A DNA stretch of 5,195 bases, from contig JAJYKO010000502.1 of the NCBI GenBank assembly GCA_021788565.1, positions 1 to 5,195 on the forward strand. Direction: 5' to 3'. This stretch comes from Chloroflexota bacterium (GTDB lineage Bacteria; Chloroflexota; UBA6077). The notes beneath the pieces were generated by a model. That model was not told the origin of the DNA. It searched no databases and saw only the letters and a program-made list of their open reading frames with translations. Every line of letters starts with the position of its first letter. The stretch's first letter is position 1. The translations under genes and the position numbers were made by a program. Shown here in pieces: positions 1 through 5,195 of this stretch.

Positions 1-257
1 TCCAGCTCCTGGTTCAAGCCTGTCAGCATCAAGATGGGAACGTGACTCCCCTTCCGCAGTCTGCGACAGACCTCCACGCCATCCAGCCCCGGCAGACGCA
101 GGTCCAGGATGATCAGATCGTACGGGGTGTCGCGAGCCATATCCAGGGCTGCTTCTCCATCAGATACCGCGTCCACCTGGAAACCGGCCCCGGGCAGAAT
201 GACGGACAGCGTGTTCCGGACCATTGGCTCATCGTCCACCACAAGAACTCTCGGCAT
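1..257 (-). CDS. Response regulator, N-terminal receiver domain (partial, runs off left edge)
   Basis: Phosphoacceptor of a two-component system, acting in the cytoplasm. Only the first 85 residues are in the window. They form most of a CheY-like receiver domain, starting MPRVLVVDDEPMVRN. D8 and D9 form the Mg-binding acidic pair. D52 in LIILDLRLPGLDG is the expected phosphorylation site. T79 in PILMLTG is the conserved switch threonine; the usual next residue is Ala, here Gly. The wording (RLPGLDGVEVCRRLR, VPILMLT) resembles OmpR/PhoB-type regulators, but the output domain lies outside the window, so the DNA-binding class is unknown. The ATG at 255-257 gives the standard receiver start. A GAAAGG sits 13 nt upstream, a rather long SD spacing, and an in-frame TTG seven codons further up is the alternative start. 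The gene is divergent from the hybrid kinase at 679, its likely partner by position only. Confidence 0.9.
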   Translation of the reverse strand, partial: MPRVLVVDDEPMVRNTLSVILPGAGFQVDAVSDGEAALDMARDTPYDLIILDLRLPGLDGVEVCRRLRKGSHVPILMLTGLNQEL

Positions 258-418
258 CTTTCGAGTACGGCCTTTCAAGCTGTGATAAAATGGCGCTCCA
301 CCTTCGTAAGCTGAAAGACATGCAAGAAAGCGCGGGGTTCGACGACGACGCCTGCCGAGTGGGTGTCAGACAGAGCCGCACGCGATCAGCTTCAAGGTCT
401 AATTGGAGCGTCAAGCAC

Positions 419-424
419 ATTATA
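419..424 (-). promoter_or_regulatory. Candidate -10 box for the response regulator
   Basis: Read on the minus strand this is exactly TATAAT. At 16-18 bp upstream there is no good TTGACA match (CGGTGC at 17 bp), and there is no TG extension. If used, transcription would start near 411 and leave a leader of about 155 nt before the regulator ATG. A perfect hexamer is expected by chance roughly once per four or five regions of this size, so this is suggestive only. An activator-dependent promoter would fit the missing -35. Confidence 0.3.
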
Positions 425-561
425 GCGCTTTCGACAGTTTTGCACCGCAGCACCCAGCCTAGCAAAGACACAGCAACCAGGCGCCAACAAGTCGCGGTGT
501 GAAAGCGAGCGTTGCACGAACCGCGCCGTATGACATTCTTGTAACCTTCACGACATGACTT

Positions 562-571
562 GCCACGTGGC
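562..571. repeat. Perfect 10-bp palindrome, candidate operator
   Basis: GCCACGTGGC reads identically on both strands and lies 107 bp upstream of the kinase start in the divergent region. Its position and dyad symmetry would suit a dimeric regulator such as the adjacent response regulator. No second copy is visible nearby; a CACGTG core at 4268-4273 is part of a different hairpin. Function is inferred only. Confidence 0.3.
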
Positions 572-678
572 GCGGGTCTATCACATGTATCTTCACTCGC
601 GCCGATAGTAAGTAATGCTATTGAGCGGTTTTCCAAGCCCGGCGCGGAATCAAGTTGAGCTAAGAGCGAAACGGATCG

Positions 679-3354
679 ATGTCCACAGAGAGCAACTACG
701 CCGCTCGCCACTCCCTCGACGACGGCCTCTTCCGGCGCCTGATCGAGAACGCGCGGGAAATGGTGTACCGGTTTGAGATCTTCCCCACCCCTCACTTCAG
801 CTACGTCAACCCAGCCTCGACTCGGATGATCGGGTACACTCCGGAGGAACTGTATTCCAACCCGGATCTGGGATGCGCGGTGGTCCACCCTGAGGACATC
901 CAGCGGCTTCGGGTGTCGCGAAGCATCGACGAGCAATCGGAACCGTGCACGGTGAGATTAGCCCACAGGGATGGCCACACGGTTTGGGCAGAGATTCGGC
1001 AGGCACTGATCTACGATAAGGCGGAGCGCCTCGTGGCTCTCGAGGGGGTCGTGTGGGACGTTACCCAGCGACACGACGCGGAAGAGGCACTCGGGGAGAG
1101 CGAGGCACGCTTCAGGACGATCTACGAACACGCCCCAATGGGGGTGGTTATGGTGGACCCAGACGGCCGGGCGCTGGCAAGGAATCCCGCGGCCAAGCGG
1201 CTCCTTGGTATCCCGCAGGGCGAGCCCTGCGATTTGGCTTTCTACGATTTCACCCATCCCGACGATCTGGCTGTAGAGATGCCTCTTTTCAAGGAACTGG
1301 TCGCGGGTAAGCGCGACGAGTACCGAGTGGAGAAGCGGCTCCTGTGTATGGACGGCCGCACGCCCTGGGTGCGGTCCTCGGTTAGCCTGGTCCGTGGGGA
1401 GATGGGAGAGCCCAAATACGCCGTAGCCATAGTCGAAGATATACACGAACACAGGCTGGCCGAGAATGCCCTGAGAGAGAGCGAGCGACGCTATCGTGAG
1501 CTGATGGATACCCTGCCGGAGACCGTCTTCGAAATGGATCTGTCAGGACGCCTGACATTCGCGAACAGGGCCTCCATGCAGCAGTTCGGCGTCACCCCCA
1601 ATGAGGTAGCTCTGGGGCTCAATATCTTCGATTACATCGTCCCCGAGGACCACGACCGCGTCAGGAGCGATATACGGAGCAGGATAGCGGGAACACACAC
1701 GGGGCCGCGGGAGTACACGGCGGTCCGCAAGGATGGGACCAGGTTCCCGTGCGGCGTGAGCTCGGCCGCAGTAGTGCGAGACGGCGTTCCCGTCGGCCTG
1801 CGGGGCTTCCTGATAGACATCACAGAGCGCAAGCGGGCGCAGGAGGCGTTGAGGGAAAGCGAGGCGCGCTTCCGCCGCCTCAGTGAAACGTCCACCACGG
1901 CAGTGTATCGCGTCGAACTGCGACCGGAGCGAAGGTTCAGCTACGTTAGCCCGTCGGTCGACCGGTTTCTCGGTTACACCCCCGAGGAGTTCTACGCAGA
2001 CCCGGATCTCCCCATCAAAATCGTCCACCCAGACGAATTACCCCACCTCCACGGCCTGGCCGGCACCGGTGCGTTGGAAGCCGGTGTGACCTTCCGGGCT
2101 ATCCACAAAGATGGTCATACTATCTGGCTAGCACAGCGAGACCTGCCAATTCACGACGGCGAAGGCAACGTGATTGCTCGGGAGGGGATGCTGAGGGACC
2201 TGACCGAACAGATGGCTATGGAGGAACAGCTGTTGCGCGCTCAACGGTTGGAGGCTGCTGGCCGCGTGGCGGGGCAAGTCGCCCACGATTTCAACAATCT
2301 GCTCTCTCCTCTGATGGCATTCACAGAGCTGCTCAAGCTCGAGCTACCGCCGGATCACCCGGGGACGCGCTACTGCGACGACATGCTGTCCGCGGTGCGG
2401 CAGATGGCGGAAATCAACTACGATCTCCTGGCTCTGGGTAGACGAGGTCTAACGGCAACGGGGGCCGTGGACATAAATAGGCTGGTGCGGCAGGTCATCG
2501 CGGAGGTGGTCGACATGCCCGACGCACTGTCTGTGCAGGTTGAGGTTGCCGACGATCTCCCACCCGTGAATGGGTCGGAGGCACAGCTGAGCCGAGTTCT
2601 AGCCAACCTGATTGCCAACGCCCGCGAGGCGATGCACGATGACGGATGTCTGAGGGTAACCATCGAGAGCGTTCACGTCGATCAACCGTTCGATGGTTAC
2701 AACCGCGTCGAGGCTGGAGAATACGTGCGGTTCTCAGTCGCCGACACGGGATGCGGGATCGCCCCGGAGATACGCACCAGGATTTTCGACGCCTTCTTCA
2801 CCACCAAGCGCACGGACAGAAAGCGGGGCTCCGGCCTGGGCCTGTCGGTCGTTCAGGCCATCGTGGAAGACCATCACGGGTACATGGACCTGAAGACGGT
2901 TGTGGGAAAGGGCACGACGTTCTCCGTCTACCTGCCGGTTAGCACGGACTCGGTTGGAGCACCGCAGAAGAAGAGACCGGAGGGAGGAGAGGAGATGGTC
3001 CTCGTGGCCGACGATGATCCTGCGCAGCTGAAGGTAGCTAGCGAGCTGCTGAAGCATCTGGGATACGCTGTTCAGACTGCCTCCAGCGGAGAACAGGCGC
3101 TGGAAGCACTGGAAGCAAACCCGGTGGATCTGCTGATCCTCGATATCGTGATGCCGCCTGGGATCGATGGGACCGAGACGTATCGTCGGGCACTTTCTCT
3201 TCGCCCCGGGCTGCGCGCGGTGTTCTTGTCGGGCTACGCCGAATCCAGACAGATCGTCGAGGCCAAGGAGTTGGGCGCGACCGCGTTCGTCAACAAGCCA
3301 GTGAGCCTCGAGAAGCTGGCGCAAGCAGTTCGCACTCAGCTGGATCAGCGCTAG
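679..3354 (+). CDS. Hybrid sensor histidine kinase: four PAS domains, HisKA, HATPase, C-terminal receiver
   Basis: An 891-residue cytosolic sensor kinase with no signal peptide or membrane segment. It autophosphorylates on His and passes phosphate to Asp. PAS/PAC units lie at about 16-135, 139-262, 267-388 and 393-514, joined by repeated linkers of the type RESEARFR. The H-box VAHDFNNLL has the phospho-accepting H536. The ATP-binding domain (about 633-755) has the N-box NLIANAREAM (N647), the G1 motif DTGCGI (D689), the F-box IFDAFFTTK and the G2 motif GSGLGLS. The receiver (about 773-888) has D778-D780, phosphoacceptor D822, S851 and K873. Its DIVMPPGIDG loop is one residue longer than the usual MPxxDG form, a variant I know from hybrid kinases. 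The ATG at 679 is the first possible start, because TAA at 661-663 is in frame; its SD (ACGGA) is weak. No HPt domain is present. PAS1 and PAS4 are close copies. It diverges from a response regulator and its stop interlocks with the hydrolase stop. The sensed signal is unknown. Confidence 0.95.
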   Translation: MSTESNYAARHSLDDGLFRRLIENAREMVYRFEIFPTPHFSYVNPASTRMIGYTPEELYSNPDLGCAVVHPEDIQRLRVSRSIDEQSEPCTVRLAHRDGHTVWAEIRQALIYDKAERLVALEGVVWDVTQRHDAEEALGESEARFRTIYEHAPMGVVMVDPDGRALARNPAAKRLLGIPQGEPCDLAFYDFTHPDDLAVEMPLFKELVAGKRDEYRVEKRLLCMDGRTPWVRSSVSLVRGEMGEPKYAVAIVEDIHEHRLAENALRESERRYRELMDTLPETVFEMDLSGRLTFANRASMQQFGVTPNEVALGLNIFDYIVPEDHDRVRSDIRSRIAGTHTGPREYTAVRKDGTRFPCGVSSAAVVRDGVPVGLRGFLIDITERKRAQEALRESEARFRRLSETSTTAVYRVELRPERRFSYVSPSVDRFLGYTPEEFYADPDLPIKIVHPDELPHLHGLAGTGALEAGVTFRAIHKDGHTIWLAQRDLPIHDGEGNVIAREGMLRDLTEQMAMEEQLLRAQRLEAAGRVAGQVAHDFNNLLSPLMAFTELLKLELPPDHPGTRYCDDMLSAVRQMAEINYDLLALGRRGLTATGAVDINRLVRQVIAEVVDMPDALSVQVEVADDLPPVNGSEAQLSRVLANLIANAREAMHDDGCLRVTIESVHVDQPFDGYNRVEAGEYVRFSVADTGCGIAPEIRTRIFDAFFTTKRTDRKRGSGLGLSVVQAIVEDHHGYMDLKTVVGKGTTFSVYLPVSTDSVGAPQKKRPEGGEEMVLVADDDPAQLKVASELLKHLGYAVQTASSGEQALEALEANPVDLLILDIVMPPGIDGTETYRRALSLRPGLRAVFLSGYAESRQIVEAKELGATAFVNKPVSLEKLAQAVRTQLDQR

Positions 3355-4052
3355 CCGGCGCTCGCCAGCAGGTCAGGCAGGGTCGCGACGCTGTCCAGAA
3401 GGTGCGTGTGGTACGTTGCCCCCAGGGTGTCCAGACCATGGGCACCGGTGAGTACGCCGATGACCCAGCCTGCACCTGAGGTGACGCCGGCCTTCAGGTC
3501 CAGGGGTGTGTCTCCCACGACGGCTATCCGGCGCACATCGGTAACGCCCGCCCTCATCATCGCGGTGAAGATCATATAGGGGGCCGGGCGTCCCTGGGGA
3601 ACCTCGTCCGGGCTGACGAGGGCATCGAACAGCCCTTCTCGCCACCCCAGCCGATCCAGCACTCGGTCCCTCAACTCCCGGTCCAGCCCCGTGGTAACGG
3701 CCGTCTTGACGCCTCGGTTTCGGAGCCGTCTTATGGCTGCTTCAGCGCCCGGGACCTCCGCCATCGGCCCGTGGGTGTATGCATCCCGCAACGTCTCCTG
3801 GAATGTGCGGTGAGCCGCCTCGGCCACCTCGCGGACGGCGCCCTCCTCCATGGTTCCCCCGAGGCGCCTCTCGGCCAGAGTCTGGAAGACCGCGCTCTTG
3901 CTGGCGCCTCGCATCTCCGCTAGCTCGGCATCTGAGAATGAGATGCCGTGCCTGTCGAGGGCGGTCCTGTAGGCACTCAGGATTGCCCCGTCGTCGAGCA
4001 CTGTCGTTCCAGTCAGATCGAAGACCACGAGATCCACAGGCAGCGCAGCCAT
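3351..4052 (-). CDS. HAD-superfamily hydrolase, phosphonatase (PhnX)-like
   Basis: A 233-residue soluble HAD hydrolase. Motif I is VVFDLTGTTV, with nucleophile D12; where classical HAD phosphatases have a second Asp it has T14, and PhnX has Ala. Motif II is VTTG (T121), like the STTG of phosphonatase. R155 in QGRPAPYMIF takes the place of the usual HAD lysine, as in PhnX. Motif IV is VGDTPLDLKAG (D181, D185). The small helical cap carries RGASKSAVF with K52, aligned with the Schiff-base lysine of phosphonoacetaldehyde hydrolase (K53 in the Bacillus cereus enzyme, from memory). The whole protein follows that family rather than phosphoglycolate phosphatases. The substrate is not established: a C-P bond in phosphonoacetaldehyde or another small aldehyde is plausible, but no phnW or phosphonate transporter is in view. 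The start at 4052 is chosen for GGAGG six bases upstream. A longer TTG frame from 4127 would overlap the promoter. Confidence 0.85.
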   Translation of the reverse strand: MAALPVDLVVFDLTGTTVLDDGAILSAYRTALDRHGISFSDAELAEMRGASKSAVFQTLAERRLGGTMEEGAVREVAEAAHRTFQETLRDAYTHGPMAEVPGAEAAIRRLRNRGVKTAVTTGLDRELRDRVLDRLGWREGLFDALVSPDEVPQGRPAPYMIFTAMMRAGVTDVRRIAVVGDTPLDLKAGVTSGAGWVIGVLTGAHGLDTLGATYHTHLLDSVATLPDLLASAG

Positions 4053-4058
4053 CTCTCT

Positions 4059-4063
4059 CCTCC
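4059..4063 (-). promoter_or_regulatory. Strong ribosome binding site that fixes the hydrolase start
   Basis: Minus-strand GGAGG is followed by AGAGAG and then ATG at 4052-4050, an ideal six-base spacing. It selects MAALPVDLVVFD as the N-terminus, which places the motif I aspartate at residue 12 as in PhnX-type enzymes. The 25 extra residues of the longer frame look unlike any protein segment of this family. Confidence 0.85.
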
Positions 4064-4098
4064 AACCAGCGCCGTGTCGCGGCGATCGTCCAGCCAGC

Positions 4099-4127
4099 TT
4101 TATGGTAGCACAGGAACCGCCACTCAA
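4099..4127 (-). promoter_or_regulatory. Sigma70-type promoter for the PhnX-like hydrolase
   Basis: On the minus strand TTGAGT (4127-4122) and CATAAA (4104-4099) are separated by exactly 17 bp. Each matches four of six consensus bases. Transcription would start near 4092, giving a leader of about 40 nt that contains the GGAGG site. This suggests the hydrolase is transcribed on its own and not only by read-through from the oxidoreductase 280 bp upstream. Confidence 0.5.
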
Positions 4128-4212
4128 GAACTCATCTTCTCCGCTTGGGCGTCGAAGGCAGAGAGGCCTGGGCTCCCGCTGATGGAGATCCTAAGTCACA
4201 AAGTTGGTGTAG

Positions 4213-4233
4213 GACAGGGTTTTATGCCCTGCC
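4213..4233. repeat. Small hairpin, candidate dispersed repeat
   Basis: CAGGG (4215-4219) pairs with CCCTG (4227-4231) around a 7-nt loop. A T-G wobble can extend the stem inward, and a further G-C pair lies outside one mismatch. It is preceded by GGTGTAGGA. This GTAGG-plus-GC-hairpin style recalls short dispersed palindromes I associate with some Chloroflexota genomes, but that is memory without a search. There is no T-run on either side to make it an intrinsic terminator. It lies between the hydrolase promoter and the oxidoreductase stop. Confidence 0.35.
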
Positions 4234-4258
4234 GCCCGGCCGCTATGAATGGGTTTGC

Positions 4259-4302
4259 GGCGGAGCACACGTGACGCGAGCGAGCACAGCGTCACGCCCG
4301 CC
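4259..4302. repeat. Strong inverted repeat downstream of the oxidoreductase
   Basis: CGTGACGC (4270-4277) is a perfect 8-bp inverted match to GCGTCACG (4289-4296), with an 11-nt loop containing GAGCGAGC. Across an asymmetric internal loop, GGCGG (4259-4263) can pair with CCGCC (4298-4302), for 13 bp in all. The perfect stem begins 37 nt past the oxidoreductase stop codon at 4333, so it may end or protect that transcript. Neither strand has a following U-tract, so it is not a canonical intrinsic terminator. An operator or REP-like element is the alternative. Confidence 0.5.
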
Positions 4303-4332
4303 CCACGGTATCGGATTTGAGAAACGAGGCAC

Positions 4333-5195
4333 TTAGCCCAAATCCTCAAGCGACGGTACCAAATGCGGGGCATCCAGCACCGCGCTGTAGACTTTTGCTA
4401 ACATCCCTCCACGAAGGTTCGGAATGCCCTGCTCACGATCCAAATTCCAAGGTTCATCGCTGATTATCATCGAGTCGTTATATATCATAGAGCCAGAATA
4501 ACCCGTATCTTCACCGGGTTCCAATTCCGCCAGCCACCATCCATGAGGCACCCGAATTGTTCCCCGCGGTTGAGCATTATCAATGCTGGCCATCAGCTTT
4601 ACCTTCCCGTGAGTCGTCTCCACCCAAATCCACTCGCCGTCGGAGATATTGAACTGCTCGGCATCATTTGCGTGAACCAATGCCAGCGGGTACGGCAGTC
4701 TCTTCCTCAAGCCTTTTAGATGGCGCAGAGCTGTATTGTAATAAGGAGACTCTCGTAACCCGATAAAGACAGTAAGCGGGTATTCCTCCGCCAGTTTAGG
4801 ATTGGAGCTTGGCGATTGGACAGGTTCTTTGTAGTAGGGCAACGGATCATACCCGAGGCTCTCCAAAACAGTGCTATAGAGCTCGACCTTACCTGACGGC
4901 GTAGCGAACCCGACAGACGGGTCCAGCGGATCGATACGTTTGCCTGGCACAAAGACGGCATCCCTGGAAAACTCTTCCCAGCTGTCACTGACGTTCTGAA
5001 CTCGATATTCGAGTACTTCGACAAAACTGTTCCACGAGAAATACTCGCCGATCCCCATCCTGTCAGCGAGGCCTTTCAGGAGATCGTACTGGTTCCGACA
5101 CTCCCCAGGCGGATTGAAGACCTGTTGATGAATCGTTGCGACAGCGGAACTATCATTACATACCAAACCCGGCCGCTCGAGATAATAATCCCCAG
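4333..5195 (-). CDS. Molybdopterin oxidoreductase catalytic subunit, C-terminal part (partial, runs off right edge)
   Basis: The visible 286 residues are the C-terminal part of a DMSO-reductase-family enzyme holding a bis-pterin molybdenum or tungsten cofactor. The fragment opens GDYYLERPGL, a common turn in this family, followed by PPGECRNQYDLL (about 28-39) and ATPSGKVELYS (about 97-107). The C-terminal molydopterin-dinucleotide-binding barrel spans about 138-270 and includes NISDGEWIWVETTHGKVK, RVPHGWW and LRGGMLAKVYSA. The style is closest to thiosulfate/polysulfide-reductase-like or acetylene-hydratase-like members. The substrate cannot be told, because the Fe-S motif, the metal ligand and any Tat signal lie outside the window. 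The frame is open to the edge, so the TTG at 5164-5166 is internal and not the start. GC is about 52%, well below the neighbours, which suggests a different origin. The stop is TAA at 4333-4335, and a strong inverted repeat follows it. Confidence 0.9.
   Translation of the reverse strand, partial: GDYYLERPGLVCNDSSAVATIHQQVFNPPGECRNQYDLLKGLADRMGIGEYFSWNSFVEVLEYRVQNVSDSWEEFSRDAVFVPGKRIDPLDPSVGFATPSGKVELYSTVLESLGYDPLPYYKEPVQSPSSNPKLAEEYPLTVFIGLRESPYYNTALRHLKGLRKRLPYPLALVHANDAEQFNISDGEWIWVETTHGKVKLMASIDNAQPRGTIRVPHGWWLAELEPGEDTGYSGSMIYNDSMIISDEPWNLDREQGIPNLRGGMLAKVYSAVLDAPHLVPSLEDLG

Larger units (their letters stand above)
258..678. other. Divergent intergenic region between response regulator and hybrid kinase
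   Basis: This 421-bp stretch holds no convincing gene: the open frames crossing it have no domain-like sequence and overlap the flanking genes. It must carry the promoters of both divergent genes. On the minus strand there is a perfect TATAAT at 419-424 and a poorer TATCAC-like box near 284 that would give a shorter leader. On the plus strand I see only weak options, such as TTCACT (592-597) with TGCTAT (616-621) at 18-bp spacing. A 10-bp perfect palindrome lies at 562-571. A 6-bp inverted repeat CGCGGT/ACCGCG (493-498, 520-525) is probably chance. An in-frame TAA at 661-663 closes the kinase frame just upstream of its ATG. Confidence 0.7.

Noticed and set aside
229..936. 235-residue minus-strand open frame across the divergent region and kinase start
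   Set aside because: It overlaps both the regulator and PAS1 coding frames, has no recognisable domain, and its part inside the kinase is the usual GC-rich antisense shadow.
1090..1880. Repeated DNA in the kinase (linkers coding for SEARFR and similar, near 1100, 1476 and 1857) as a mobile or CRISPR-like repeat
   Set aside because: The similarity follows codons of the conserved helix between PAS domains and the spacing follows the domains; it is protein-level repetition.
958..2028. Long minus-strand frames (958-1452 and 1543-2028) inside the kinase
   Set aside because: They are antisense to clear PAS domains and have compositions typical of shadow frames; no motifs or start signals.
3355..3420. 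Intrinsic terminator for the kinase beyond its stop
   Set aside because: No hairpin followed by a T-run is visible; this sequence codes for the hydrolase C-terminus.
4053..4127. 25-residue N-terminal extension of the hydrolase from a TTG start
   Set aside because: It has no SD, overlaps the -35/-10 promoter candidate and lacks family-like sequence; the ATG at 4052 has GGAGG six bases upstream.
3948..4274. 108-residue plus-strand frame opposite the hydrolase N-terminus
   Set aside because: Most of it is antisense to a well-supported gene, with no protein-like pattern of its own.
4145..4336. 63-residue plus-strand frame in the hydrolase-oxidoreductase gap
   Set aside because: It starts with TTG, has no SD, no domain-like sequence, and runs through both inverted repeats; best read as chance.
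5164..5166. TTG as the start of the oxidoreductase
   Set aside because: The frame continues upstream as GDYYLERPG, a family-like segment, to the window edge, so this is an internal leucine codon.

Overview
The window is bacterial DNA with dense coding and SD-led genes. I estimated GC by hand from sampled lines: about 60-62% in the histidine kinase gene, about 68% in the hydrolase gene, and about 52% in the oxidoreductase gene at the right edge. The host cannot be named from this sequence. The PAS-rich hybrid kinase, the PhnX-like hydrolase, the molybdopterin enzyme and a GTAGG-type hairpin repeat would suit a Chloroflexota-like or other environmental, partly anaerobic lineage, but that is a weak inference.

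Layout. Positions 1-257 (minus) hold the N-terminal receiver domain of a response regulator that runs off the left edge. A 421-bp divergent intergenic region follows (258-678). It contains a perfect minus-strand TATAAT box and a 10-bp perfect palindrome. Positions 679-3354 (plus) encode an 891-residue soluble hybrid histidine kinase with four PAS domains, a HisKA/HATPase core and a C-terminal receiver. Converging on it is a 233-residue HAD hydrolase of the phosphonatase (PhnX)-like group (3351-4052, minus). The two stop codons are interlocked in one CTAG. A 280-bp gap then carries a good promoter for the hydrolase and two hairpin-forming inverted repeats. Positions 4333-5195 (minus) are the C-terminal part of a molybdopterin oxidoreductase that runs off the right edge.

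How the genes may work together. The regulator and kinase are a divergent pair and probably form one two-component circuit: the cytosolic PAS array senses an internal cue such as redox state, a ligand or light, and phosphoryl flow goes to the kinase's own receiver and/or the neighbouring regulator. The hydrolase has its own promoter and is not clearly part of that circuit. The oxidoreductase differs in base composition from the rest and may have been acquired separately.

I see no CRISPR array, tRNA, rRNA, transposase or clear phage gene. I found no convincing new system. The points most worth checking are the Schiff-base lysine and altered motif I of the hydrolase, the interlocked stops, and the composition break with its hairpins at 4200-4335.
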